A DNA stretch of 64,000 nt from Bradyrhizobium oligotrophicum S58 (GTDB lineage: Bacteria; Pseudomonadota; Alphaproteobacteria; Rhizobiales; Xanthobacteraceae), in contig NC_020453.1 of the NCBI RefSeq assembly GCF_000344805.1, forward strand, positions 186,001 to 250,000, written 5' to 3'. The notes under the pieces are model-generated. The model was not told the origin of the DNA. It searched no databases and saw only the letters and a program-made list of their open reading frames with translations. Both the position numbers and the translations under genes were made by a program. Positions 1 to 10,893 of the stretch are shown here, one piece after another (position 1 is the stretch's first letter; every line of letters starts with the position of its first letter).

Positions 1-560
1 GGGCAGGTCCGCTCCAGCGTGAAGAACCCTTGCGCCTGCCGGACACGGCCGGCACCGCCGCACATCGCGCAGGCCTTCGGTTTGGTGCCGGCCTTGGCGC
101 CGGTGCCGGAGCAGGATTCGCAGGTCACCGAGACCGGAATCTCGATCTGGGCGGTCTTGCCGAGGAACGCCTCCTCGAGCGTGATCTCCATGTTGTAGCG
201 CAGGTCGGCGCCGCGCTCGCGACCCGTTCCGCCGCGGCGCTGCCCGGCCATGCCGAACAGATCCTCGAAAATGTCGGAGAACGAGGAGGCGAAGCCGGCG
301 CCGAAGCCGTGCGCACCCCCCATGCCGCCCTGCTCGAACGCGGCGTGGCCGTAGCGGTCATAGGCGGCGCGCTTGTCGGCGTCGCGCAGCACCTCATAGG
401 CCTCGTTGATTTCCTTGAACTTCACCTCGCTGGAGGCATCGCCCGGATTCTTGTCCGGATGCCACTTCATGGCCAGCTTGCGAAAGGCGCCCTTGAGCTT
501 GGTCTCGTCGGCGTCGCGTTCGACTTCCAGGGTCTCGTAGTAGCAGCGCTTGGTGGACAT
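1..560 (-). CDS. dnaJ: Chaperone protein DnaJ (partial, N-terminal 186 codons)
   Basis: Hsp40 co-chaperone that delivers unfolded clients to DnaK and stimulates its ATPase, in the cytoplasm. The gene runs off the start of the window, so the C-terminal part is missing. Visible: an N-terminal J domain with the HPD motif at residues 34-36, a Gly/Phe-rich linker (about 77-110), then the first two CxxCxGxG zinc-finger repeats ([16 protein letters not shown]). ATG start at 560. It lies downstream of dnaK on the same strand with a 146-bp spacer holding a long inverted repeat. This is the usual dnaK-dnaJ order. Identity is certain from the J domain and zinc motifs. Confidence 0.97.
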   Translation of the reverse strand, partial: MSTKRCYYETLEVERDADETKLKGAFRKLAMKWHPDKNPGDASSEVKFKEINEAYEVLRDADKRAAYDRYGHAAFEQGGMGGAHGFGAGFASSFSDIFEDLFGMAGQRRGGTGRERGADLRYNMEITLEEAFLGKTAQIEIPVSVTCESCSGTGAKAGTKPKACAMCGGAGRVRQAQGFFTLERTC

Positions 561-636
561 CAATCAAACCCGCCCGAACTTCGCCCAACAGGAACGGCTC
601 GCGCGACCGTCGCGCGCGTTCCGGGGCCAAATGAAA

Positions 637-686
637 ATGACCCCCATCCAACGAGCCGCGACGTGTGCTCTTGGCATGGGGGTCAT
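637..686 (-). repeat. 11-bp perfect inverted repeat in the dnaK-dnaJ spacer
   Basis: ATGACCCCCAT at 637-647 is the exact reverse complement of ATGGGGGTCAT at 676-686, with 28 nt between. In the dnaK-dnaJ transcript this would form a GC-rich stem just after the dnaK stop. No T-tract follows, so it is not a classical intrinsic terminator. It could be an mRNA-processing or attenuation hairpin that sets the dnaK:dnaJ ratio, or a protein-binding palindrome. Function is inferred only. Confidence 0.6.
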
Positions 687-706
687 GGTCATTACCTCTG
701 CCTCAG

Positions 707-2602
<1,896 letters not shown>

Positions 2603-2976
2603 GGTCCCATATTCCTTCTTTTTGCGGCAGGTTGGGAGGGGCCCTGACGGCGCCCCCATCCAAAACCCCCTCAGATCAAATGCTCGCGATATTGCGACGA
2701 TGAGCGTCATATAGGAGGGGGGGACTGACCCGCAAGGACCGGTCCAGGGGTTCAGACCAACGAAAATGACGGCCGTCCCCGAAGAGCCTCACGATGGCAC
2801 AGACAGCACCGTCAGCATGCTCGGATCCGCCAATCATCGCATGAACGGCCAGAGCGAAGCCGGGAAAGCAACCGCGGAAAGTGCCTCAATCTGGCACCGC
2901 TGTTCTGCCGATGTGACCGAAATGCGTTGTTAACCCCCGCGCCCTAGCCTGCCGCACTCCTGGGACCGGAAGAGGC
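2603..2976. other. Intergenic region between divergent dnaK and a membrane-protein gene
   Basis: 374 bp without a gene. It must hold the dnaK promoter (minus strand) and the promoter of the membrane protein starting at 2977. I see one plausible dnaK promoter-like pair (2709-2736) and no CIRCE-type inverted repeat. Nothing else recognisable. Confidence 0.5.
2709..2736 (-). promoter_or_regulatory. Possible dnaK promoter
   Basis: Read on the minus strand: CTTGCG (2731-2736), a 16-nt spacer, then CTATAT (2709-2714), about 107 nt upstream of the dnaK ATG. The CTTG core fits either a housekeeping or a heat-shock (RpoH) -35 element of alphaproteobacteria. The sequence alone cannot decide which. Confidence 0.35.
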
Positions 2977-4485
2977 ATGATGACCGAGACCGAGCGGGGC
3001 CTTGCGCAGCGCGCGCGCGAAGCCAGCCAAAGCGCCTTCCTGGGACCGGTCATCTGCATCATCTTGGTTGCGGCGGCCTGGCTCCGATACACGCTTCCTC
3101 TCAATGTCGATGTCAGCTGGTGGCTCCTGGTCAGTGAGCGCATGCTCGACGGCCAGCGGCTCTACGTCGACATCCTGGAGACCAACCCGCCGATGGCCGG
3201 ATCGGTCTATCTTCTGGCCGTCGCGCTGGCGCGTGCGATCCATCTCAGGCCGGAGCTGGCGACGACGATCCTGATCTTCGCGCTGACCGTCCTGTCCTTG
3301 ACGCTGGTGTGGCTGGTGCTGCGGACGTCAGCCCTGCGCAATCGCCTGACGGATGGCCGGCTTGCGGCCTGGACGGCCGCTCTGCTTCTGATCGCACCCA
3401 TGTACGATTTCGGCCAACGGGAACATCTCGCTTTGATCACCGTGCTGCCGGCGCTGGCGGTGTACATTCTGCGCGCCAGGGGTGAGCGGGTGCTCCCCGC
3501 CGCCGTGCTCATCGCCGGGCTCAGCGCCGGCGTCACGATGAGCTTCAAGCCCTATTTCGCGTTCAGCGTCGGCTTCTGCATTCTCGCCGCGGCCGCCCAG
3601 GCGCGCGACTGGCGCGTGCTGTTCGCGCTGGAGAACTGGATCGCCGCGGCTCTGGTGCTGATCAACGCCGCCTGCATCTACCTGTTCTTCCCTGAATATT
3701 TCACCATCATCTATCCGCTGGTCCGCGACGTTTACCTTCTTTTGAAGGCGCCGGTGCCGACCATCCTGGTGACCCTGCCGATGGGCCTGTGGCTGGCCGG
3801 AGCAGCCATCGTCCTCCTCCTCCAGCGCAAGGCCCACGAGCGCGACGCGGCCGCATTCACGACGCTGGCGGCGTCGCTCGGGTTCCTGGTCTCGTTCGTC
3901 GCGCAGCAAAAGGGCTGGGGCTACCATGCCTATCCGATGGTCGCGCTGGCGCTGCTCGCGGCCGGCCTGGCGGCTTCGGCAGTCGACACCAGCCGCGACG
4001 TCGGGCGCTGGCCGCGCGTGGCCACGGCTCTCGCCAGTGCCGTCCTCTTCGTCCAGTCCTGCCTCTGGTTCAATGGCAGCGTCGACGTCCAGCAGATCGA
4101 AGCCGAGGTGGCGCGACTGGGACCGCGCCCGAGCATGCTGGTGCTCAGCGCCGCCGCGGTGATCGGTCACCCCATGGTGCGGACGCTGCAGGGTACCTGG
4201 ATCTCGCGCCAGGAGGCGTTCTGGGTGCGGGAAATCGTTCGCCGGTCGCAAAAGGACGGAACCATCGATTTGCCGACCGCGCGGCGGCTCGAATCCTATG
4301 TGGAACGCGAGCGCGCCGGGATCATCGCCGACTTCCGGAAACAGCCGCCCGACGTCGTCCTGATCGACAACCAGAACAGTGACTGGGGCGATTGGGTTCG
4401 TTCCGACCCTGAGCTCAAGGCCCTGCTGGAGCCCTATGTGCTGGTGCAGACCGTCGACGGCGTCGAGATCCTGAAGCGCAGCTAG
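2977..4485 (+). CDS. Multi-pass membrane protein, GT-C glycosyltransferase-like (paralogue A)
   Basis: 502 aa, inner-membrane protein with about ten hydrophobic segments after a short cytoplasmic N-terminus. The first large loop holds VDVSW and LYVDILETNPPMA. An acidic DxxE followed by NPP in that loop resembles the lipid-linked-sugar site of GT-C (PMT/ArnT-type) transferases. A soluble C-terminal domain of about 110 residues contains ERERAGIIADF and VVLIDNQNSDWG. It is clearly homologous along its length to the convergent gene at 5645-7174 (shared ETNPPMA, FGQREH, FFPEYF, KGWxYHxYPM). Two ATGs are adjacent (2977, 2980), with a GGAAGAGG-type ribosome site. A polyprenyl-phosphate-sugar transferase is the best guess; substrate unknown. 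Confidence 0.6.
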   Translation: MMTETERGLAQRAREASQSAFLGPVICIILVAAAWLRYTLPLNVDVSWWLLVSERMLDGQRLYVDILETNPPMAGSVYLLAVALARAIHLRPELATTILIFALTVLSLTLVWLVLRTSALRNRLTDGRLAAWTAALLLIAPMYDFGQREHLALITVLPALAVYILRARGERVLPAAVLIAGLSAGVTMSFKPYFAFSVGFCILAAAAQARDWRVLFALENWIAAALVLINAACIYLFFPEYFTIIYPLVRDVYLLLKAPVPTILVTLPMGLWLAGAAIVLLLQRKAHERDAAAFTTLAASLGFLVSFVAQQKGWGYHAYPMVALALLAAGLAASAVDTSRDVGRWPRVATALASAVLFVQSCLWFNGSVDVQQIEAEVARLGPRPSMLVLSAAAVIGHPMVRTLQGTWISRQEAFWVREIVRRSQKDGTIDLPTARRLESYVERERAGIIADFRKQPPDVVLIDNQNSDWGDWVRSDPELKALLEPYVLVQTVDGVEILKRS

Positions 4486-4696
4486 CATTGCTGCCGGCAA
4501 GGCCCCCTTCGATTTGCCGCCAAAATGCCTGATGAATTCGCCCCGATGGACAGCCTCATCGCCGCAGGCGATCAAAACCGCGCGTCCGGCCTGTTGCAGA
4601 GGGAGCAAAGCCGCTAAAAGCATCGCCGCCGACGACCACGCTGGCGAGGACCCAGACGCCTCCGCGCGAGGCCCCGGTCAACGAGGCAAATGTTTG

Positions 4697-5632
4697 ATGA
4701 TGATCTTTCGACTCTTCACCGCGGCCACCCTGCTGATCTCGCTGTTGCACCCCGCATTGGCCGCGGACGCCATATTTCCGCCCGGTGTCCGCGTCGGTCT
4801 CGCGCCCCTGGTCGGGCTCGCCAAGGCCAAGAATTTCTCCGGCTTCGAAACCGAGGATCAGAGCGTCAAGGTGCTGTTGACCGAACTGCCGGCAGCCGCC
4901 TATGGCGAGGTGAAGAACGCGTTTGCCGCCAATCCGGGCGGTGCCGGCGGCATCAAGCCGGAGAGCATCGAGACCGCGGCAGGCACGGCCTACTACACCG
5001 TGGAGAACGGCCGTGACGGCGCCGCGCCCGTGCGGCGCTACTCGATGATCCTGCCCGGAAGCGGCTTCTCAGGCTACGTGGCGGTGCAGATCCCCGAAGC
5101 CGCAAGCCGGATCTATACCGACGACGCCGTGCGCCAGATGTTCGCCTCCGCCGTGATCCGCAAGGACGTCCCGGTCGATGAGCAACTGTCGATGATGCCG
5201 TTCAAGGTCACCGACCTCTCCGGCTTCAAGACCATCCGCACGCTGGGACCGGGCGCGCTGATTCTCGCCGATGGCGACGATGAGAAAGGCTTCGAGGCAG
5301 CACCGTTCGTGGTGATCGGGCTCGTGGCCGGCGTGGCGCCCGAGGCCGGCGACCGCGGCCGCGTCGCGCAGCAGGCGGCCACCACCATTCCGGGGGTCCG
5401 GGAAGCCCGCATCACGATGTCGGAGCCGATCCGCATCGATGGCATGCCGGCCTATGAGACCCGCATCGAGGCCACCAGCGGCAAGGACAATACGCCGGTG
5501 ACCGTCGTGCAATGGCTGCGTTTCGGCGGGCCGAACACGCTGCGGATCATCGGCAGCGCGCCGCGCGACCAGTGGTCGGCGGCCTTCCCGCGCTTTCGCG
5601 CCGTCCGCGACGGCATCCAGCCGAGAGGCTAG
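4697..5632 (+). CDS. Exported protein of unknown function
   Basis: 311 aa. The N-terminus MMIFRLFTAATLLISLLHPA followed by LAAD is a good Sec signal peptide (cleavage after residue 22), so the protein is probably periplasmic. The mature part is soluble with no motif I recognise; it contains LPAAAYGEVKNAFAAN and a C-terminal VVQWLRFGGPNTLRIIGSAP segment. The ATG at 4697 (or 4700) is chosen because it starts the signal peptide; an open frame extends 61 codons further upstream but looks non-coding. It lies between two related membrane proteins: same strand as the first, 12 bp tail-to-tail from the second. That suggests a shared envelope role, which is inference only. Confidence 0.75.
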   Translation: MMIFRLFTAATLLISLLHPALAADAIFPPGVRVGLAPLVGLAKAKNFSGFETEDQSVKVLLTELPAAAYGEVKNAFAANPGGAGGIKPESIETAAGTAYYTVENGRDGAAPVRRYSMILPGSGFSGYVAVQIPEAASRIYTDDAVRQMFASAVIRKDVPVDEQLSMMPFKVTDLSGFKTIRTLGPGALILADGDDEKGFEAAPFVVIGLVAGVAPEAGDRGRVAQQAATTIPGVREARITMSEPIRIDGMPAYETRIEATSGKDNTPVTVVQWLRFGGPNTLRIIGSAPRDQWSAAFPRFRAVRDGIQPRG

Positions 5633-5644
5633 CGACGTCCCAGC

Positions 5645-7174
5645 TCAGCTCGACCGCCTGACATAGATGTCGATGTCCCCGACGGTCTCGGACAGGCGGT
5701 AGTCGCGGAGCAGGCGCTCGAGCTCCGGACTTGCCCGAAGCCACTGGCCCCAATGGCCCGTCATGTTGTCGACCAGCACGATCGCCGGGCTGGTGCGCCG
5801 GAAATCGTCGATCAAACCTCTGCGCTCTCGCTCGAGATAGGACTGAAACACGGCGAGCCGCCGCGAGTCTCCCGATTCGGTCGCGCGCACATAGTTGGCG
5901 TAACTCGCGATCAGTAGGCTTTGTTGTCGCGAGGCCCAGATGCCGCCGACGGCCCGCGTCAGGGGATGCCCGATGCCGCCGTCGCCCGAGATCGCCAGGA
6001 TGGTCGGATGCGCCAGGCCGAGGCGGGCGATCGCAGGCTGCAGCATGCGCACGTCGATGACGTGGTTGAACCACACCATCCCAGCCATGAACAACGATGC
6101 CGCAACGGCGGCGGTCCCGATGCTGGGCCTGCGGGGCTGCTGGTCGGGGCCAGTCTCCCACGAGCCGATGGCGTAACCGAAGCCGAGCCAGGCAAAGGCC
6201 ATCATCGGGTAGGAATGATACGGCCAGCCTTTGCGCTGCAGCAGGTAGACGAATGCGAACGCGATCGCCCCCGTCAGCAACAGCAGCATCGTTGGCCTCA
6301 CTCCGCGGTCTTGCTGGAGCGCGAGCGCGGCCATCAAGGTGATGGCCCAGAGCGCAATTGCTGGCTTCATCACCATTTCGCCGAGCGGAAGACCGACCGA
6401 ATAGACGTCCCGGATCAGCGGCCACATCTCGCTGAAATACTCCGGAAAGAACATCACCGTGCAGGCGCCGTATCCAACCACGAGGGCGGCTGCGATGACG
6501 GTTTCGAGACTGCAGAGGATCCGCGGCGATTTCAGACGGGCGGCCAGGAGGGCGTACACGCTCAGCATGGCCAGCGAAAAATGCGGCTTGAAGCAAAGAG
6601 CCAGCCCGAGACCGACGCCGGCAACCGCGATGCCCCACAACGAAGGCGCCTCGCGGTTGATCCGAAGCGCCAGCACCGCAAAGACCGGCATCAGCTCGAT
6701 GACGGCGATGTGCTCGCGCTGCCCAAAGGATTGGACGGGCAACACGACCAGCACAAGCAGCGCCGTGATCGCGAGCGGCCACCTCTGGCCAGCGGACAGC
6801 GCGGTCGAGCGTCGCAAAATCGAGGCGCTGAGCCCGAGCGACAGCACCACGGCAATCATCACCATCGCATCGACGACGCGTTCAGCGGGAAGATCCAACG
6901 CCCGCGCGAGCAGGATGCCCGGGACGTAGACCAGGACCGCCATCGGCGGGTTGGTCTCCAGGATCTCCGAATAGAGCCGCTGGCCCTCCAGCCAGCGCTC
7001 GCCGGCGATCAGGAGCCAGCTCACGTCGCTGTTCGCGGCAACCAGCTGCCGCATCAAGATACCGACGGCGAAGACAGTGACGAGGACCAGCCAGCCCGTC
7101 AGGCCCGACCATCGTTCTGCAGTCTTGACCGGCTGCAGAACGAAGCCGCCATCCGCCTGGACATCGATGGTCAT
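5645..7174 (-). CDS. Multi-pass membrane protein, GT-C glycosyltransferase-like (paralogue B)
   Basis: 509 aa, inner membrane, with the same plan as the gene at 2977-4485: a cytoplasmic N-terminus, a first periplasmic loop with SDVSWLL and LYSEILETNPPMA, repeated hydrophobic helices, a central FGQREHIAVIELMP, FFPEYFSEMWPLIRDVY, and a C-terminal soluble domain with LERERRGLIDDF and IVLVDNMTGHWG. The acidic residue in the ETNPP loop is kept (SEILE), as expected of GT-C transferases. ATG at 7174. It converges on the exported protein with a 12-bp gap and diverges from the nicotinamidase gene. The pair probably arose by an old inverted duplication. Substrate unknown. Confidence 0.6.
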   Translation of the reverse strand: MTIDVQADGGFVLQPVKTAERWSGLTGWLVLVTVFAVGILMRQLVAANSDVSWLLIAGERWLEGQRLYSEILETNPPMAVLVYVPGILLARALDLPAERVVDAMVMIAVVLSLGLSASILRRSTALSAGQRWPLAITALLVLVVLPVQSFGQREHIAVIELMPVFAVLALRINREAPSLWGIAVAGVGLGLALCFKPHFSLAMLSVYALLAARLKSPRILCSLETVIAAALVVGYGACTVMFFPEYFSEMWPLIRDVYSVGLPLGEMVMKPAIALWAITLMAALALQQDRGVRPTMLLLLTGAIAFAFVYLLQRKGWPYHSYPMMAFAWLGFGYAIGSWETGPDQQPRRPSIGTAAVAASLFMAGMVWFNHVIDVRMLQPAIARLGLAHPTILAISGDGGIGHPLTRAVGGIWASRQQSLLIASYANYVRATESGDSRRLAVFQSYLERERRGLIDDFRRTSPAIVLVDNMTGHWGQWLRASPELERLLRDYRLSETVGDIDIYVRRSS

Positions 7175-7352
7175 GGTGCCGGTTGCTGTTCCCCGTTGAT
7201 TTACGGACCATACCGAGGCACCTTTAATCGATTGTTTATTTCTGCCGCGACAATTTTTGGTTTATCGTCGGGCGGTCATGGCCGGCCTCATCGAGGCCTG
7301 GTGCGTCATGTGCCCGCCGACGGATTGGCGCGTCGTGTCTCGGACCACAGGG

Positions 7353-8075
7353 ATGAGGATGAACCGACGACAGATCCTCCGGGCGCTCGGCAGCTCGGCG
7401 TTTGCAGCAGCAATGGCCAACCGCGCCGATGCGGCGGCCGCGTCGATCAAGCCGGACGACGCATCGGCGCTGCTCGTGATCGACGTCCAGAACTGCTTCC
7501 TGCCCGGCGGCAGCCTCGCCGTGAAGGACGGCGAGCAGGTCGTGCCGGTCATCAACAGGATCGCGAAGGCGTTCAGCAACGTGGTCCTGACGCAGGACTG
7601 GCACACACCGGGACATGTCTCGTTTGCCTCCAGCCATTCTGGCAAGAAGCCGTTCGAGCTGATCGATCTCGCTTATGGCAAGCAGGTGCTGTGGCCGGAT
7701 CATTGCGTGCAGGGCACCGACGGCGCGGCGCTGTCGAAGGATCTCGCAATCCCGCAGGCCGAGCTCATTCTGCGCAAGGGCTTCCACAACGACGTCGACA
7801 GCTACTCGGCCTTCACCGAAGCCGACGGCAAGACCAGCACGGGCCTCGCCGCCTATCTGAAGGCGCGCGGCATTGCCCGCGTATTCGTGGCGGGATTGGC
7901 GACCGATTTCTGCGTGGCCTGGACCGCGCTCGACGCGCGCAAGGCGGGTCTCGACACCTATGTGATCGAAGACGCCTGCCGCGGCATCGACACCCAGGGC
8001 TCGCTCGCGAAAGCCTGGACCGACATGGCCGCCGCCGGCGTCAAGCGGATCGGCTCCGAAGACATCGCGGTATAG
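7353..8075 (+). CDS. pncA: Nicotinamidase/pyrazinamidase-family hydrolase with a Tat-like leader
   Basis: Isochorismatase-fold hydrolase; family members deamidate nicotinamide to nicotinate for NAD salvage. 240 aa from the ATG at 7353 (238 from 7359). The family core is complete: catalytic Asp in VIDVQNCFLPGGSL (D44), the metal-binding DWHTPGH, catalytic Lys in ILRKGFHNDVDSYSAF, and nucleophilic Cys in GLATDFCVAW. Oddly, the core is preceded by about 30 residues, MNRRQILRALGSSAFAAAMA, resembling a twin-arginine export signal (RRQxL, then an Ala-rich h-region). PncA is normally cytoplasmic, so this copy may act in the periplasm. It converges on grpE across a shared terminator. Confidence 0.88.
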   Translation: MRMNRRQILRALGSSAFAAAMANRADAAAASIKPDDASALLVIDVQNCFLPGGSLAVKDGEQVVPVINRIAKAFSNVVLTQDWHTPGHVSFASSHSGKKPFELIDLAYGKQVLWPDHCVQGTDGAALSKDLAIPQAELILRKGFHNDVDSYSAFTEADGKTSTGLAAYLKARGIARVFVAGLATDFCVAWTALDARKAGLDTYVIEDACRGIDTQGSLAKAWTDMAAAGVKRIGSEDIAV

Positions 8076-8102
8076 CCTCGCGCGACACGTCTTGGCCCAA
8101 AC

Positions 8103-8135
8103 AAAAAGCCACGGGCGCAACGCCCGTGGCTTTTT
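8103..8135. terminator. Bidirectional intrinsic terminator between pncA and grpE
   Basis: Perfect 10-bp stem GCCACGGGCG (8108-8117) / CGCCCGTGGC (8121-8130) with a 3-nt loop, an A5 run on the left (8103-8107) and a T5 run on the right (8131-8135). It can end pncA (plus) and grpE (minus), which converge here. Confidence 0.88.
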
Positions 8136-8161
8136 CGATTTCCGGGATCGGCCAGCGTCCG

Positions 8162-8776
8162 TCAGGCGGCGCTGTTGGACTGGTCGTTGGCGGGCGCAGG
8201 CTTCGCGCCCCCCTTGGACACGCCGACCAGCGCGGGGCGCAGAATACGTTCGCCGATCATGAAGCCGGCCTGCACGACCTGCACCACGGTGCCGGAGGGA
8301 ACGGAGGGATCCGGGACCTCGTACATCGCCTGCTGGAAGTTGGGGTCGAACTTCTGCCCCGTGGGGTCGAACTTCTTGACGCCGTTCTTCTCCAGCGTGT
8401 TGAGCAGGGAGCGTTCGGTCAGCTCGACGCCCTCGATCAACGACTTGAGGCCGGCATCGGCATTGGCACGGGTTTCCTCCGGCACTGCGTCGAGCGCGCG
8501 CTGCAGATTGTCGGCAATGTCGAGCACATCGCGCGCAAAGCCGGTGATGCCGTACAGGCGCGCATCCGCGACTTCACGGGCGGTCCGCTTGCGCAGATTC
8601 TCCATCTCGGCCAGCGTGCGCAGCATCTTGTCACGCGCGTCGGCCGCTTCCTTGGCGAAGGCCTCGGCAGAGCCGGTCTCGGGATCGTCGGGCATGATGT
8701 ACGGCTTGGAGACGACGGGTTCGCTGGCCTGCGCCGGGTTTTCCGGATCATTCTTGTGCAGGTCGGGATCGGTCAT
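8162..8776 (-). CDS. grpE: Nucleotide exchange factor GrpE
   Basis: Exchanges ADP for ATP on DnaK; cytoplasmic homodimer. 204 aa, usual length. A charged N-terminus leads into the long dimerisation helix (about 35-90, with [20 protein letters not shown]), followed by the beta-rich DnaK-contact domain with [16 protein letters not shown] and the terminal [19 protein letters not shown] signature. ATG start at 8776. It lies 135 bp downstream of hrcA on the same strand, so hrcA-grpE probably form one transcript. A strong terminator follows at 8103-8135. Confidence 0.98.
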   Translation of the reverse strand: MTDPDLHKNDPENPAQASEPVVSKPYIMPDDPETGSAEAFAKEAADARDKMLRTLAEMENLRKRTAREVADARLYGITGFARDVLDIADNLQRALDAVPEETRANADAGLKSLIEGVELTERSLLNTLEKNGVKKFDPTGQKFDPNFQQAMYEVPDPSVPSGTVVQVVQAGFMIGERILRPALVGVSKGGAKPAPANDQSNSAA

Positions 8777-8911
8777 GGACAGACTTCTCGCAAATTCGGC
8801 TGAACGGGTTCTTGGGATGTCGGGCGGGATATCGTGCTTTAGGCAGCGAAAATCAAGCGCGACCTAACGAACGCGCCGGTGGCGCTGTCGGCGGGTTAAC
8901 CATCTCATTCG

Positions 8912-10000
8912 TCAGCCACCCAGCAGTCGGCTGACGAGACGCGCGGCATAGTCGACGGTCGGAATCACCCTTGCATAGTTCAATCGGGTGGGACCGATGA
9001 CGCCGAGCACGCCGACGATGCGCCCGGTGGCATCAGTGTAAGGCGAGACGATCGTCGACGATCCCGACAATGAGAACAGCTTGTTCTCGGAGCCGATGAA
9101 GATGCGGACCCCTTCCGCGCTCTCTGCGCGTCCCAGGAGATCGACGACGCCGCGCTTGGTCTCGAGATCATCGAACAGGCGCCTGACCCGTTCGAGATCT
9201 TCGAGCGCGTGCAGATCCTCCAGGAGGTTGGCGTGGCCACGCACGATCAGCTGGCGATCGTCGCTGTCGCCGCCGGACCAGCTCGCGACGCCGGCGGCGA
9301 TCACCTTCTGCGTCAGCTGATCGAGCTCGGCACGATCATGCGTCAGCGCCGTCTCGAGCTCGAGCCGCGCTTCCGCCAGCGTCCGCCCCCTGATCCTGGC
9401 ATTGAGGAAATTCGACGCCTCGGTCAGCGCCGAGGACGGCACGCCCGGCGGCAGCGCCAGCACCCGGTTTTCGACCTGTCCGTCCTCGCCGACCAGCACG
9501 ACGAGCGCGCGCTCGGGTTCCAGCCGGACGAATTCGATGTGCTTCAGCCTTGTGTTGGATTTTGCGGTCAGAACGACGGCAGCGGCGCGGGTCAGACCGG
9601 ACAGCCGCGTCAGCGCCTCGTCGAGTGCAGCCTCGACCGACTGCGCCCGGCCGACGGACGCAAGCTGGCTCTGGATCGATTGCCGCTCGGCTTCGGTCAT
9701 GTCCCCGACCTGCATCAGGGCATCGACGAAGAAGCGCAAGCCCGCCTCGGTGGGCAGGCGGCCGGCCGAGGTATGTGGCGCAAAAATCAGGCCGAGCTGC
9801 TCGAGATCGGCCATCACGTTGCGCACCGAGGCTGGCGACAATGGAACCGCGATCAGGCGCGAGATGTTGCGCGAGCCGACCGGCTCGCCGGTCGCGAGAT
9901 AGCTTTCGACGATCTGCCGAAAGATCTCGCGCGACCGCTCGTTGAGCTGCGCAAGCCCTGCAGGCGGTGTCATCAGGTTGATCGGATCGTGGTGGGCCAC
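8912..10000 (-). CDS. hrcA: Heat-inducible transcription repressor HrcA
   Basis: Winged-helix repressor that binds CIRCE elements, classically of groESL operons, and responds to GroEL. 362 aa. An N-terminal winged helix ([20 protein letters not shown] and PVGSRNISR) precedes the HrcA core domain, which includes [21 protein letters not shown] near the C-terminus. The start is a GTG at 10000 (VAHHDPINL...), set by a strong GGGGAGGAGAG ribosome site; no ATG near it fits. The open frame extends 50 codons upstream without family similarity. I see no CIRCE repeat before dnaK, grpE or hrcA here, so its targets are probably elsewhere. Confidence 0.97.
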   Translation of the reverse strand: MAHHDPINLMTPPAGLAQLNERSREIFRQIVESYLATGEPVGSRNISRLIAVPLSPASVRNVMADLEQLGLIFAPHTSAGRLPTEAGLRFFVDALMQVGDMTEAERQSIQSQLASVGRAQSVEAALDEALTRLSGLTRAAAVVLTAKSNTRLKHIEFVRLEPERALVVLVGEDGQVENRVLALPPGVPSSALTEASNFLNARIRGRTLAEARLELETALTHDRAELDQLTQKVIAAGVASWSGGDSDDRQLIVRGHANLLEDLHALEDLERVRRLFDDLETKRGVVDLLGRAESAEGVRIFIGSENKLFSLSGSSTIVSPYTDATGRIVGVLGVIGPTRLNYARVIPTVDYAARLVSRLLGG

Positions 10001-10179
10001 CAGAGACTCTCCTCCCCACTTGCCTATAATGTGTCCATGCGGCGGCTCGGTGGCAAGCGGGTCATGAGGAGGGGGCTCCCGGCGCGACGACGGTCCCCTG
10101 ATAAACCCTTGCCGCTGCCGGTCCCGGCTCCTACAAGGCCGTCCAAACACCCTCTTTTGCCTCTTTCACGGAGAGAATC

Positions 10180-10893
10180 ATGCGGCCGAGCCGCCGTGCA
10201 CCGGATGAACTGCGGGCCGTGAGCCTGGAACGCGGCGTCGTTAAATACGCCGAGGGCTCCTGCCTGGTGAAGTTCGGCGACACCCATGTGCTGGTCACCG
10301 CCACCCTGGAAGACCGGCTGCCGCCCTGGCTCAAGGGCCAGGGGCGCGGCTGGATCACGGCCGAATACGGCATGCTGCCGCGCGCCACGCTGGAGCGGAC
10401 CCGTCGCGAGGCCTCCGCCGGCAAGCAGACCGGCCGCACGGTCGAAATCCAGCGCCTGATCGGGCGCTCGCTGCGCACCGCCATCGACCTGGAAGCGCTC
10501 GGTGAGCGCCAGATCACGGTCGATTGCGACGTGCTGCAGGCCGATGGCGGCACCCGGACGGCATCGATCACCGGCGCCTGGGTGGCGCTGGCCGACTGCA
10601 TCAAGTGGATGAAGTCGCGCAACATGATCAAGACCGAGGTGCTGCGCGCCAACGTCGCCGCGATCTCCTGCGGCATCTACAATGGCACGCCGGTGCTCGA
10701 TCTGGATTACGCTGAGGATTCCGAGGCTGAGACCGACGCCAATTTCGTCATGACCGGCGACGGCCGCATCATCGAGGTCCAGGGCACGGCAGAAAAGACG
10801 CCGTTCACCGAGGCCGAATTCCTGGCGCTGATGGCGCTCGCGCGCAAAGGCGTCGCCCGGCTGGTCGATCTGCAGAAGCTGGCGGTCGCGTGA
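10180..10893 (+). CDS. rph: Ribonuclease PH
   Basis: Phosphorolytic 3'-5' exoribonuclease that trims tRNA 3' ends; hexameric, cytoplasmic. 237 aa, family-typical. It starts [12 protein letters not shown] and carries the RNase PH core ([34 protein letters not shown], the [17 protein letters not shown] phosphate-binding region, [19 protein letters not shown]). ATG at 10180 with GGAGA just upstream. It diverges from hrcA and overlaps rdgB by 4 bp (GTGA), so the two are translationally coupled. The hrcA/rph adjacency is common in alphaproteobacteria. Confidence 0.99.
   Translation: MRPSRRAPDELRAVSLERGVVKYAEGSCLVKFGDTHVLVTATLEDRLPPWLKGQGRGWITAEYGMLPRATLERTRREASAGKQTGRTVEIQRLIGRSLRTAIDLEALGERQITVDCDVLQADGGTRTASITGAWVALADCIKWMKSRNMIKTEVLRANVAAISCGIYNGTPVLDLDYAEDSEAETDANFVMTGDGRIIEVQGTAEKTPFTEAEFLALMALARKGVARLVDLQKLAVA

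Noticed and set aside
5921..8803. Very long plus-strand open frame (about 960 codons)
   Set aside because: Antisense or out-of-frame shadow of the membrane protein at 5645-7174, pncA and grpE; low-complexity Arg/Gln/His composition typical of shadows in GC-rich DNA.
8777..8911. Search for a CIRCE element near hrcA, grpE and dnaK
   Set aside because: No TTAGCACTC-N9-GAGTGCTAA-like repeat seen upstream of any of the three genes.
10025..10030. TATAAT in the hrcA-rph gap as a promoter -10
   Set aside because: No acceptable -35 at 16-18 nt on either strand, and it lies about 150 nt before rph; left unassigned.
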